Origin: Paracoccaceae bacterium
Lineage (GTDB): Bacteria; Pseudomonadota; Alphaproteobacteria; Rhodobacterales; Rhodobacteraceae
Reading direction: 5' to 3'
Length of the DNA stretch: 64,000 bases
NCBI GenBank assembly: GCA_021647745.1
Contig: JAKIUB010000006.1
Coordinates: 1 to 64,000 of the forward strand
A program made the translations under genes and the position numbers. Below are positions 1-8,051 of this stretch, one piece after another. Every line of letters starts with the position of its first letter. Positions within the stretch are counted from its first letter, which is position 1. A model generated the notes under the pieces. It made no database searches and had not been told where the DNA came from. It saw nothing but the letters and a program-made list of their open reading frames with translations.

Positions 1-988
1 CATATTCCAGCAGGTCGGTTTCATAGGCCATGATCTGCTGCATCCGCAGTGACCATTGCTGGTCCCACGGGCGGGGCAGACCAAGGGCCTCGTTCCATGC
101 CGGAAGCTGCACCGCGCGGGCGCGGGCCTTTTTGGAAAGCGTCACGGCGAGCATCTCGATCAAAATGCGGTAGACGTTATTTTCCGGCTGCTGCTCGGTC
201 AGACCAAGGGAATTGACCTGAACGCCGTAGCGAAAACGGCGCTGCTTGGGGTCGGCCACCCCGTAGCGCTGCTCACAAATCTCGTCCCACAGATCGACAA
301 ACGCCCGCATTTTGCACATCTCGGTTATAAACCGGATGCCGGCATTCACGAAAAAGGAAATCCGCGCCACCACCGCCGGAAAATCATCCTCCGGCACCTG
401 CCCGCGCACTTGGTCGAGCACGGCAATGGCCGTGGCCAGGGCAAAGGCCAGCTCCTGCTCGGGGGTCGCGCCTGCCTCTTGCAGATGGTAGGAACACACG
501 TTCATCGGATTCCATTTGGGCAGGCTGGAATAGCAATATTGCGCAATATCGCCGATCAGCTTCAGGCTTGGTGCGGGCGGAAATATATAGGTGCCACGGC
601 TGAGGTATTCCTTGATAATATCGTTCTGCACCGTGCCTTTAAGCGCCGAAATATCCGCCCCCTGCTCCTCGGCCACAGCGATATAAAGCGCCAGTTGCCA
701 TGCGGCGGTGGCGTTGATGGTCATTGAGGTATTCATGTTTGAAAGCGGAATATCCTGAAACAATCGCCGCATATCGCCCAGATGGCTGATCGGCACGCCA
801 ACCTTGCCCACTTCGCCCCGCGCCAGAATATGGTCGCTGTCATATCCGGTCTGGGTTGGCAGATCAAAAGCCACCGAAAGCCCCGTTTGCCCCTTTGCAA
901 GGTTCTCACGGTAAAGCGTATTAGAGGCGCTGGCGGTGGAATGGCCCGCATAGGTGCGAAAGAGCCAAGGATGGTCTTTTTGTGGCAT
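1..988 (-). CDS. ecm: Ethylmalonyl-CoA mutase, N-terminal part (cut by the left window edge)
   Basis: The minus strand reads an open frame of about 329 residues that leaves the window at base 1. It begins MPQKDHPWLFRTYAGHSTA and contains TGLSVAFDLPTQTGYDSDH, MNTSMTINATAAW and KGTVQNDIIKEYLSRGTY, which are hallmarks of the large-subunit substrate domain of B12-dependent acyl-CoA mutases. The MeaA/ethylmalonyl-CoA mutase branch fits best because ccr lies 1.6 kb away. This family converts (2R)-ethylmalonyl-CoA to methylsuccinyl-CoA in the ethylmalonyl-CoA pathway for acetyl-CoA assimilation. The ATG at 988 is preceded by GGGAGACAG. The C-terminal B12 domain is outside the window, so methylmalonyl-CoA mutase cannot be fully excluded. 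Confidence 0.88.
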   Translation of the reverse strand, partial: MPQKDHPWLFRTYAGHSTASASNTLYRENLAKGQTGLSVAFDLPTQTGYDSDHILARGEVGKVGVPISHLGDMRRLFQDIPLSNMNTSMTINATAAWQLALYIAVAEEQGADISALKGTVQNDIIKEYLSRGTYIFPPAPSLKLIGDIAQYCYSSLPKWNPMNVCSYHLQEAGATPEQELAFALATAIAVLDQVRGQVPEDDFPAVVARISFFVNAGIRFITEMCKMRAFVDLWDEICEQRYGVADPKQRRFRYGVQVNSLGLTEQQPENNVYRILIEMLAVTLSKKARARAVQLPAWNEALGLPRPWDQQWSLRMQQIMAYETDLLEY

Positions 989-1011
989 ATCTGTCTCCCT
1001 TCCTGTATATA

Positions 1012-1022
1012 TTGCATCGCAA
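1012..1022. promoter_or_regulatory. TTGC-N3-GCAA inverted repeat upstream of ecm
   Basis: TTGCATCGCAA lies 24 bp upstream of the ecm start, in the 137-bp spacer between the divergent ecm and plsB-like genes. Related TTGC/GCAA dyads occur in front of ccr. A shared regulator, for example a RamB-like one known to control this pathway in other Rhodobacterales, is an inference. Confidence 0.35.
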
Positions 1023-1125
1023 CATAACTTTCGCAAGTAATAATATATCAAATTATGCCGGATATATGCAAGATAGTAACGCCCTTCCCTCTAGTCACGC
1101 TGCTTTGGTGCTGTAGGTTGGCGCA

Positions 1126-2496
1126 ATGGGTGGTGTGATCGAAATTCCGGTATGGCTTGCCGTGCTGGCGGGTATTTTTGCTCTGGTAGCGCTGCTGGAC
1201 AAGCTGCTGATTCCCTCGGTACGCTGGTATTTTCGCAAGCGTTTCGAGGGGGCTGTGGCGCGTCTGAACACGCGGCTGCAACTACAGATACAACCCTTCA
1301 AACTCACCCGCCGCAAAGATCTGATAGACCGGCTGGCCCATGATCCGGAAATAATGCAAGCGGTGGCAACCGAGAGCGCCAAGAGCGGGGAGCCGGCCGA
1401 AGTAGTGGCGCAGCGTGCCCGGCGTTATGCCCGTGAAATCGTACCACATTTTTCGGCTTTTGCCTATTTTGGCTTTGCGGCGCGGGTGGCGCGCTGGGTG
1501 TCAAAGGCACTCTATCGGGTGCGGATCGGGCTGCTGGATGAGGCGGCGATGGCGAAAATTAACTCGGATTCAACCGTGGTTTTTGTAATGAACCACCGCT
1601 CCAATATGGATTATGTGCTGGTTACATATCTCGCTGCAGAGCGCTCGGCCCTTTCCTATGCGGTGGGCGAGTGGGCGCGGGTTTGGCCTCTACAAGGGTT
1701 TATCCGCTCGATGGGTGCGTATTTCATTCGCCGCAAATCCCACAATCCGCTCTATCGCAGTGTTTTGTCGCGCTATGTGCAGATGGCAACAGAAGGGGGC
1801 GTGGCGCAGGCCATTTTCCCCGAAGGCGGGCTTTCGCGGGATGGCCGGCTGGGTGAGGCCAAGCTGGGGTTGCTCAGCTATATCGTCAAGGGGTTTGATG
1901 CTGACGGCTTGCGCGATGTGGCTTTTGTGCCGGTGGGGCTGAATTATGACCGTGTGCTGGAGGACAGGATGCTGCTGGCGGCGCAGGGCGAGAAAAAGGC
2001 GAAGTTCAAATCAGGGCCGGGAGCGGCGCTGCGCTTTATCCGCCATCATCTTTGGCTGCGCATTACCGGAAAATACCACCGCTTTGGTTATGCCTGCGTG
2101 AGCTTTAGCAAGCCGCTCTCGCTGAGGGGGTATCTGGCGGGCGCCGAGGGGACAAAGGAAGAGCAAATCGCCGCGCTTGGGAAACTGCTAATGGAGGAGA
2201 TCGGTAAGGTAGTCCCTGTCTTGCCGGTTTCGCTGATCGCCACGGTCATGCTGCAAGCGGGCAGCCTGAGCAGGATCGAGGCCAAGAAGGCGGCACATCA
2301 GCTGTTAAAAAAATATACGGCGCGCGGAGTTTACAGCCATATCCCGCGTGAAGATGAGGATTATGCGGTGGATGTAGGCCTGCGTATGCTGGAGATGCGG
2401 CATATTTTGCACGAAAAAGACGGGGCTTATACGATAAACGAAGAAAACCGTCACCTGCTGGAATATTATGCCAATGCGATCGCCCATCTAGGCTAA
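1126..2496 (+). CDS. PlsB-like glycerolipid acyltransferase
   Basis: A 456-residue protein with one N-terminal membrane segment (about residues 5-25) and the acyltransferase HX4D motif in NHRSNMD (residues 156-162). A FPEGGLSRDG block follows near residue 230; it corresponds to the phosphate-binding motif of glycerol-3-phosphate/lysophosphatidate acyltransferases. The likely reaction is acyl transfer to glycerol 3-phosphate or lysophosphatidate at the inner membrane. It is shorter than enterobacterial PlsB (about 800 residues), so PlsB-like is safer than plsB. It lies between ecm and ccr, divergent from the first. The exact acceptor is unknown. Confidence 0.8.
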   Translation: MGGVIEIPVWLAVLAGIFALVALLDKLLIPSVRWYFRKRFEGAVARLNTRLQLQIQPFKLTRRKDLIDRLAHDPEIMQAVATESAKSGEPAEVVAQRARRYAREIVPHFSAFAYFGFAARVARWVSKALYRVRIGLLDEAAMAKINSDSTVVFVMNHRSNMDYVLVTYLAAERSALSYAVGEWARVWPLQGFIRSMGAYFIRRKSHNPLYRSVLSRYVQMATEGGVAQAIFPEGGLSRDGRLGEAKLGLLSYIVKGFDADGLRDVAFVPVGLNYDRVLEDRMLLAAQGEKKAKFKSGPGAALRFIRHHLWLRITGKYHRFGYACVSFSKPLSLRGYLAGAEGTKEEQIAALGKLLMEEIGKVVPVLPVSLIATVMLQAGSLSRIEAKKAAHQLLKKYTARGVYSHIPREDEDYAVDVGLRMLEMRHILHEKDGAYTINEENRHLLEYYANAIAHLG

Positions 2497-2555
2497 ATTG
2501 CTGCGGCGCACAAAAAGACTTGCGCGCACCCTCCCATAATGTTATTATAAAAACA

Positions 2556-2583
2556 TGCGTAATTACGCAATATTATTGCGCAA
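2556..2583. promoter_or_regulatory. Overlapping palindromes in the ccr leader
   Basis: Three overlapping dyads lie 20-47 bp before the ccr start: TGCGTAATTACGCA (2556-2569, perfect), GCAATATTATTGC (2567-2579, perfect around one central base) and TTGCGCAA (2576-2583). The spacer is AT-rich, unlike the flanking genes. This looks like an operator array; the regulator is not identified. Confidence 0.45.
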
Positions 2584-2602
2584 CATTATAAAGGATGGCG
2601 CT

Positions 2603-3850
2603 ATGAGCGAACTAAAAGACCTCTATGATATTGGCGATATCCCGCCGCTAGGGCATGTGCCCGCAAAGATGCATGCTTGGGTAATCCGGCGCGAGCGCCA
2701 CGGAGAGCCGGATAAAAGCTTCCAGCTCGAAGTGGTGGAAACCCCAAGCCTGGATAGTCAGGATGTGCTGATACTGGTGATGGCAGCCGGGATAAATTAT
2801 AATGGTGTCTGGGCCGGTCTGGGCGAGCCGCTCTCGCCGTTTGATGTCCATGGCGCACCTTACCATATCGCCGGGTCGGATGCTTCCGGCATTATTTGGG
2901 CGGTGGGAGACAAAGTTACGCGCTGGAAGGTTGGCGACGAGGTGGTTGTGCACTGCAACCAGGATGATGGCGACGACGAGGAATGCAATGGCGGCGATCC
3001 GATGTTCTCGCCCACCCAGCGGATCTGGGGCTATGAAACACCGGACGGGGCTTTCGGGCAGTTTACCCGTGTGCAATCCCAGCAGCTCATGCACCGCCCC
3101 AAACACCTGACATGGGAAGAGAGCGCCTGCTATACCCTGACACTGGCCACGGCTTACCGGATGCTGTTTGGTCATCGCCCCCACACGCTCAAACCGGGGC
3201 AAAATGTACTGGTTTGGGGCGCTTCGGGCGGGCTAGGCTCTTATGCCATCCAGCTGATCAACACCGCCGGTGCCAATGCAATCGGGGTGATATCGGATGA
3301 AAGCAAGCGTGATTTTGTGCTTGGCCTTGGCGCAAAAGGGGTAATCAACCGTAAGGATTTCGATTGCTGGGGACAAATGCCGACCGTCAATACCGGCGCC
3401 TATAAGAAATGGTTTGCCGAGACCCGAAAATTTGGCAAGGCGATCTGGGACATTACAGGCAAGGGGATCAATGTCGATATGGTGTTCGAGCACCCCGGCG
3501 AAGCGACCTTTCCGGTTTCTACCTTTGTGGTCAAGCGTGGTGGCATGGTGGTAATCTGTGCCGGTACTACGGGCTATAATCTGACGCTGGATGCTCGCTA
3601 TTTATGGATGCACCAAAAGCGGGTGCAGGGCAGCCATTTTGCCAACCTCAAGCAAGCCAGTGCCGCCAACCAGCTAATGCTGGAGCGGCGGCTGGATCCG
3701 TGTATGTCCGAAGTATTTCCGTGGGCCGAGGTGCCGGATGCGCACATCAAAATGCGGCGCAACGAGCATAAGCCCGGTAATATGGCGGTGATGGTCAATG
3801 CACCGGTGCCCGGCCTGCGCACGCTCGAGGATGTCTATGAGGTCAGATAA
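2603..3850 (+). CDS. ccr: Crotonyl-CoA carboxylase/reductase
   Basis: A 415-residue medium-chain dehydrogenase/reductase family protein. It catalyses NADPH-dependent reductive carboxylation of crotonyl-CoA to ethylmalonyl-CoA, the key step of the ethylmalonyl-CoA pathway. Family marks include AAGINYNGVWAGLGEP, HIAGSDASGIIWAVG, the WGYETPDGAFGQF block, and the nucleotide-binding VLVWGASGGLGSYAIQL. An upstream in-frame ATG exists at 2555, but it lies in the palindromic leader and lacks a ribosome site. The ATG at 2603 (MSELKDLYDIGDIPP) follows AAGGATGGCG and matches the family start. Together with ecm next door, it indicates C2 or acetoacetyl-CoA assimilation without the glyoxylate shunt. Confidence 0.95.
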   Translation: MSELKDLYDIGDIPPLGHVPAKMHAWVIRRERHGEPDKSFQLEVVETPSLDSQDVLILVMAAGINYNGVWAGLGEPLSPFDVHGAPYHIAGSDASGIIWAVGDKVTRWKVGDEVVVHCNQDDGDDEECNGGDPMFSPTQRIWGYETPDGAFGQFTRVQSQQLMHRPKHLTWEESACYTLTLATAYRMLFGHRPHTLKPGQNVLVWGASGGLGSYAIQLINTAGANAIGVISDESKRDFVLGLGAKGVINRKDFDCWGQMPTVNTGAYKKWFAETRKFGKAIWDITGKGINVDMVFEHPGEATFPVSTFVVKRGGMVVICAGTTGYNLTLDARYLWMHQKRVQGSHFANLKQASAANQLMLERRLDPCMSEVFPWAEVPDAHIKMRRNEHKPGNMAVMVNAPVPGLRTLEDVYEVR

Positions 3851-4181
3851 CCTGTTTTGCAGCATGAAACCAGCCAGTTTTACGCCCGAGGGCGGTGTTT
3901 TTCATCGACATCTCGTGAGTAAAATCAGCAATTTGTTTTAATGGCATGCAAAAATATGTCGGTAAATACAAGAAATTTGCAATGCCAATTCGCGAATTCT
4001 TGGCGGTATTTCGCGACGTTTTTCACGAAATGCATATATTTCAAAGGCCTACAATAACCTCCCTCGCAGTTTCTGGGGAATACCGCTGGGCTTTTGTTTG
4101 TGCATACTGGTGCAAACACGGCGGCAATACTCATCTTAAACTAACGGCGGACCTTGAAAAAACAGCTAAGCGAGTGATACA
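3851..4181. other. AT-rich spacer between ccr and the quorum-sensing genes
   Basis: I see no gene in these 331 bases. The stretch is visibly richer in A and T than its surroundings. It contains a perfect 12-bp palindrome AATTCGCGAATT at 3987-3998 and further TTCGCG/CACGAA runs at 4010-4030. It presumably holds the promoter region for the small ORF and luxR. I could not identify a confident -35/-10 pair or a classical lux box. Confidence 0.5.
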
Positions 4182-4394
4182 GTGAAAAAAGACTGGATAA
4201 TCGATGTTCTGGCAGACCTGCGGGTCTGCGCTCTGAACAACAAAATGACCGTGCTTGCCGAGCATCTCGATGATGCGATCCTTGTGGCAGCTTCGGAATT
4301 GGCGCGAATGTCCGGTGAGGAAGCTGGCTTGGGTGGCTGTTGTGACAAGGTTGGAGATGTTTCTGGACGCTTTGGAGGAAAGCCAAACCCCTGA
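4182..4394 (+). CDS. Small conserved-type protein upstream of luxR
   Basis: A 70-residue frame beginning MKKDWIIDVLADLRVCALNN. Short proteins with a similar start (an MKKDWILDVLADL-like opening) commonly precede luxR in Rhodobacterales; this is recollection, not a database result. The first 45 residues look protein-like (predicted helices), while the C-terminal 20 are rich in glycine. The frame overlaps the luxR start by 38 bases, suggesting translational coupling. The function is unknown; a regulatory or anti-activator role would be guesswork. Confidence 0.6.
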   Translation: MKKDWIIDVLADLRVCALNNKMTVLAEHLDDAILVAASELARMSGEEAGLGGCCDKVGDVSGRFGGKPNP

Positions 4395-5052
4395 TGATGT
4401 ACAATCATTAGTGGTCGCTTTACGTGACTCCTATGGAATTTCCAATGCCGTTTATCATGCAGTCAATGTTGGGCCAATACCCTATGCGGCCCTCACTTAC
4501 ACACCCGAGTGGATGCAATATTACCACGATCAGAAATTTGTTCAGGTTGATCCCGTGGTCAAGGGCGCACTACAAAAGTTCCACCCGATGGACTGGAAGC
4601 AGCTTGACTGGTCAGGCCGGGGCAGCCGCGAATTTCTGGGCGAGGCGATTGCGGCGGGGGTGTGCAACCAGGGGCTTTCAGTGCCCATCCGCGGCCCCAA
4701 CGGCCAGTTCGCTCTTTTTACCATCAACGACAATTGCAGTGATGCCAGCTGGGAAATGTTTTCCAAGGAGTTCAAGCGCGACATGATGCTGATCTCCCAC
4801 TATATCCACCGGCGTGTAGTTGATATTATTGTGCCCGAGCAAGATGTAAACAGGCGTGATCTTTCACCCCGTGAAACCGATTCGCTCAAATACCTCGCGC
4901 TGGGTTTCAGCCGCGGCCAGATATCCGAAAAACTCAAAATATCCGAGCATACCCTGCGGGTTTATATTGACAGCGCGCGCGGCAAACTGGGCGCACTAAA
5001 TACGATTCATGCAGTCACCACTGCATTTTCCCGAGGATTGATCTCCTTTTAA
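4357..5052 (+). CDS. LuxR-family autoinducer-binding transcriptional regulator
   Basis: A 231-residue regulator. The N-terminal half carries the autoinducer-binding pattern (EWMQYYHDQKFVQVDPVV, then DWSGRGSREFLGEA). The C-terminal helix-turn-helix is typical: LSPRETDSLKYLALGFSRGQ, then ISEKLKISEHTLRVYIDSAR. The ATG at 4357 follows AAGG; a TTG two codons earlier is also possible. The frame remains open upstream to 4255, but that part is antiparallel noise inside the small ORF. It sits directly before the AHL synthase gene, so it is probably the cognate receptor, activating or repressing target genes when bound to an acyl-homoserine lactone. Confidence 0.9.
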   Translation: MFLDALEESQTPDDVQSLVVALRDSYGISNAVYHAVNVGPIPYAALTYTPEWMQYYHDQKFVQVDPVVKGALQKFHPMDWKQLDWSGRGSREFLGEAIAAGVCNQGLSVPIRGPNGQFALFTINDNCSDASWEMFSKEFKRDMMLISHYIHRRVVDIIVPEQDVNRRDLSPRETDSLKYLALGFSRGQISEKLKISEHTLRVYIDSARGKLGALNTIHAVTTAFSRGLISF

Positions 5053-5084
5053 GGGGTTCTGTTTTCTCTGGACTGTAGCTTTGC

Positions 5085-5103
5085 TTAACGATCTCTTAAC
5101 GAT
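5085..5103 (+). promoter_or_regulatory. TTAACGAT direct repeat upstream of luxI
   Basis: The octamer TTAACGAT occurs at 5085-5092 and again at 5096-5103, one helical turn (11 bp) apart, 44 bp before the luxI start. This spacing suits binding of a regulator to one face of the DNA. It may equally be chance. Confidence 0.3.
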
Positions 5104-5146
5104 TTGAACGCATCAGTTGATGCACTTTGTTCTGAGGAGACAACCT

Positions 5147-5791
5147 ATGATTAAATACATCTACGGCGATACGCTTGACGCCTTCCCGATGCTTCGTGAC
5201 AGCATGTTCCGTGACCGCGCCGTCCAGTTTAAAGAGCGGTTGAAATGGGACGTGAGCGTTTGTGACGCTGGCTTCGAGACCGACGAGTATGACGCGCAAA
5301 ACCCGTTATACATGATCTACGAGCTGCCCGATGGTAGCCATGGCGGCTCTATGCGCAATCTGCCAACCACCGGCAACACTATGATCAATGACCATTTCAC
5401 CAATCTGACCGACGGGGTTATTATCGACAGCCCGCTGATCTGGGAGACCACCCGCTTTTGCTTGTCGCCAAATGCCGGCAAGATGGCGGGCAAAATCGCC
5501 GCCTCGGTTTGCCTCGCGGGTTGCGAGGCCGGTATTCGCTGGGCACTTGACAGCTCGGTCGGGGTGTTTGATGCCCGCATGGTGCATATTTACAAGCGTA
5601 TCGGCTGGGAGCCTGAAATCCTCGGCACCTCGGGCGAAAACAAGGGCGCGATCAGCGCTGGCCTTTGGGCTTTGGATGAAGCCTCGAAAGCCAGTATCTG
5701 CGCCAAATCGGGTATTTCACCTGCCGAGGTCGAGGGCTGGTTTGACGCGTCCTTCCCAGAGGCGGATATGAGCGAAATACTGGTAGCCTAG
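5147..5791 (+). CDS. LuxI-family acyl-homoserine lactone synthase
   Basis: A 214-residue protein with the LuxI core: FRDRAVQFKERLKWDVSV near the N-terminus, FETDEYDAQNPLYMIYE with the conserved acidic residues, and RNLPTTGNTMINDHF with the conserved arginine. It joins S-adenosylmethionine and an acyl-ACP or acyl-CoA into an AHL signal. The ATG at 5147 has TGAGGAGA upstream; the earlier ATG at 5117 lies before that site. It follows luxR by 94 bp. The acyl chain cannot be predicted from sequence alone. Confidence 0.92.
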   Translation: MIKYIYGDTLDAFPMLRDSMFRDRAVQFKERLKWDVSVCDAGFETDEYDAQNPLYMIYELPDGSHGGSMRNLPTTGNTMINDHFTNLTDGVIIDSPLIWETTRFCLSPNAGKMAGKIAASVCLAGCEAGIRWALDSSVGVFDARMVHIYKRIGWEPEILGTSGENKGAISAGLWALDEASKASICAKSGISPAEVEGWFDASFPEADMSEILVA

Positions 5792-5849
5792 CGCTGGTGT
5801 TCATGGTTTGAACCGTCTATGATTCCGCAACCCAAGTTGCGGAGCTGCT

Positions 5850-7358
5850 ATGATACTGTCTGATGATCAGGCCGAAGCCTATGACACCATCGCCGCCGAG
5901 CTGCGCAAGGCAGGAGTTGACCTTGAGCGCGAGCAGCTAACGCCCCCCACCGGGCGCGGCGATAGTGTGCTGGCGGTGCTGGGCAAGGCCGGATCAGGCA
6001 AAACCATGCTGCTGGCCAAGCTGGTCGAAGCGGTCAATGCTCTCGGAGTCGACATTGTCTCCGGCGACTACGAGGGCAAACCGCGCGCCGACAAGCGCAC
6101 CCTTGCGGTGCTGGCCCCCACCAACAAGGCCGCCAGCGTGCTGCGCCGCCACGGGGTGCCCGCCACCACCATCCACCGCATTATCTATACCCCGATCTAT
6201 GACCCCGAATACGAGCAGATCGCCGAATGGCTGGAAGGCCGCGCCGAGCGCCCCGAAATCGAGGGCCTGACCGAGGCCGCGCTCGACCGTGCGGCGGCGT
6301 TTTACAAAATCCATAAATCCATCCCCGGGGCGCTGGCCACAGCGGGGTTGCGCGGGTCTGACTTTATTACCGGCTGGAAGCGGCGGTCTGACCCGCTCGA
6401 TATCGGCTTTGTCGATGAAAGCTCGATGCTGGACGATAAACAGCTCGACGACCTGAAAGAAATTTTTCCAACTCTGGTGCTGTTTGGTGATCCTGCGCAG
6501 CTGGCGCCAGTGGGGCAGTCCGGCGCGATGTCATTTGATAAACTGCCCGAAAAACGCAAACTTGTCCTTAGTCGCGTGCACCGCCAAGCCGCTGACAACC
6601 CGATCCTAGACCTTGCCCATGCGCTGGGCGATCCGCAGCTCACATTCCATGATTTTCAGCAAATGCTGGCGGCGGCAGCGCAAAAAGACGACCGCGTGGT
6701 GATGGCCCCACGGGTAGACGCCGACCTGATGGCGCGCTCGCCGGTACTGGTCTGGCGCAATGCCACCCGCATCCGGCTGATTGCCGCATTTCGCGGGGCG
6801 CATGACGCGCCTGAAACCGCGCTTCTTACCGGCGAACCACTGATCTGTGACGGGATCGAGCTGCCGGTAAAACACCGCAAAAAACGCATTGATCTCGAGG
6901 CCCGCGGGCTGATCAAGGGCGCGCAATGCATCTATCTTGGCCCCGGCAAAAAGCCCGGTTTTAGTCGGCTATATGTTACCGGTGCGCCTGATCCGCTGGT
7001 CAACGCCGCCAGCATCATCCAGATCGAGATCCCCGATGCGGAGGAGCCGATGATCGTGAGCGCGGCCCGCATGGGGGCGGCGTTTTTGCACGGCGCGGCG
7101 GTAACCACCCACAAGGCCCAAGGTTCGCAATGGCCCGAGGTGCAAGTGTTTGGTCCCGATCTGCAAATCGCCGCCAAGATGGGGCGCATCGAGGCCGGTA
7201 TTCCGCTCTGGAAGCGTCTGACATATGTCGCCATCACCCGCGCCGAAGAGCGCCTTTTCTGGATTACCCGCTATGCGCTGGCGCGCCCAAAGCAGCCGCT
7301 GGGCGTGGCCGACCTTGATATGACCCCCGCCGCGCTGGAGCTGAAAAGCGAGAGCTGA
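5850..7358 (+). CDS. RecD/Dda-like ATP-dependent DNA helicase
   Basis: A 502-residue superfamily 1 helicase. Walker A is GKAGSGKT (residues 45-52). Other motifs are LAPTNKAASVLRRHG (motif Ia), GFVDESSMLDDKQLDD (motif II), LFGDPAQLAPVGQ (motif III), and TTHKAQGSQWPEVQVF with YVAITRAEERLFW (motifs V and VI, UvrD/RecD C-terminal fold). It probably translocates on single-stranded DNA during repair or recombination. It is a stand-alone protein without RecB or RecC neighbours and lacks the long N-terminal region of RecD2. It stands alone between luxI and the convergent FMN reductase. Confidence 0.85.
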   Translation: MILSDDQAEAYDTIAAELRKAGVDLEREQLTPPTGRGDSVLAVLGKAGSGKTMLLAKLVEAVNALGVDIVSGDYEGKPRADKRTLAVLAPTNKAASVLRRHGVPATTIHRIIYTPIYDPEYEQIAEWLEGRAERPEIEGLTEAALDRAAAFYKIHKSIPGALATAGLRGSDFITGWKRRSDPLDIGFVDESSMLDDKQLDDLKEIFPTLVLFGDPAQLAPVGQSGAMSFDKLPEKRKLVLSRVHRQAADNPILDLAHALGDPQLTFHDFQQMLAAAAQKDDRVVMAPRVDADLMARSPVLVWRNATRIRLIAAFRGAHDAPETALLTGEPLICDGIELPVKHRKKRIDLEARGLIKGAQCIYLGPGKKPGFSRLYVTGAPDPLVNAASIIQIEIPDAEEPMIVSAARMGAAFLHGAAVTTHKAQGSQWPEVQVFGPDLQIAAKMGRIEAGIPLWKRLTYVAITRAEERLFWITRYALARPKQPLGVADLDMTPAALELKSES

Positions 7359-7370
7359 CACATTTAGCTA

Positions 7371-7898
7371 TCACTCCCGCAGCACTTCATCCCTTAAGGC
7401 GGCCATCTGCTTTGTCAGCAACTTTACGGTGCGTTCATTGCTGAGCCGGCCGCTCTCGTCAAATACCTCCGCGGCATTGCCGACCATCACTTCGGGCGCT
7501 TGCAGGATGCGCGGGTTGAAGGTGGTCATGCAATGGCGCAGCGAATATTGCGCCCGCACCCCGCCGGTGATGCCGCTTGAGGCCGACAGAATCGCCACCG
7601 GCTTACCTGCCCATGCCGCCGGACGCACCATGCTCACCCAGTCGAGTGCATTTTTCAGCACACCCGAGAGGTTTTTGTTATATTCCGGCGTGGCAATGAT
7701 TACCGCATCGGCAGCTGAAATATCGGCATGCAAGGTAAGCACAGTTTCGGGATTTTCGCTGATATCTTCATTGAAAAGCGGCAGATGGAGGTCGGCCATC
7801 CGAAATTCATCCGGCGCAAACAACCGCGCTGCTTCGTGCAATAGCATGGTGTTATACGAGTTGGCGCGTAGCGAGCCGGATATGCCCAGCAATTTCAT
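7371..7898 (-). CDS. NAD(P)H-dependent FMN reductase
   Basis: A flavodoxin-like protein of 175 residues starting MKLLGISGSLRANSYNTMLL. The GSLR-x-S-x-N motif binds the FMN phosphate. ATPEYNKNLSGVLKNALDW is the second signature of the NADPH-dependent FMN reductase (ChrR/SsuE-like) family. The likely role is reduction of free flavin or quinone-like substrates in the cytoplasm. Two adjacent ATG codons (7901, 7898) follow AAGGGG; the second gives the better spacing. The gene is convergent with the helicase, with 12 bases between them. Confidence 0.85.
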   Translation of the reverse strand: MKLLGISGSLRANSYNTMLLHEAARLFAPDEFRMADLHLPLFNEDISENPETVLTLHADISAADAVIIATPEYNKNLSGVLKNALDWVSMVRPAAWAGKPVAILSASSGITGGVRAQYSLRHCMTTFNPRILQAPEVMVGNAAEVFDESGRLSNERTVKLLTKQMAALRDEVLRE

Positions 7899-8051
7899 CA
7901 TGGTCCCCTTTTTGGCAAGTTTGGGCGAGATTGTGCGCAAGTGCAACGATATCTTGTGGATAAGTGACGTATTGCCGCTATATTCGGTAAGATTGCTTGA
8001 CAGCGGCCCGCCCGCGCGGAATCTTGTAACCCTTGAGGAGAATCAAAACAG

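Noticed and set aside
56..727. Long plus-strand frame (223 codons)
   Set aside because: It is antisense to ecm, whose minus-strand reading matches acyl-CoA mutases throughout. The sense of this frame has no family resemblance.
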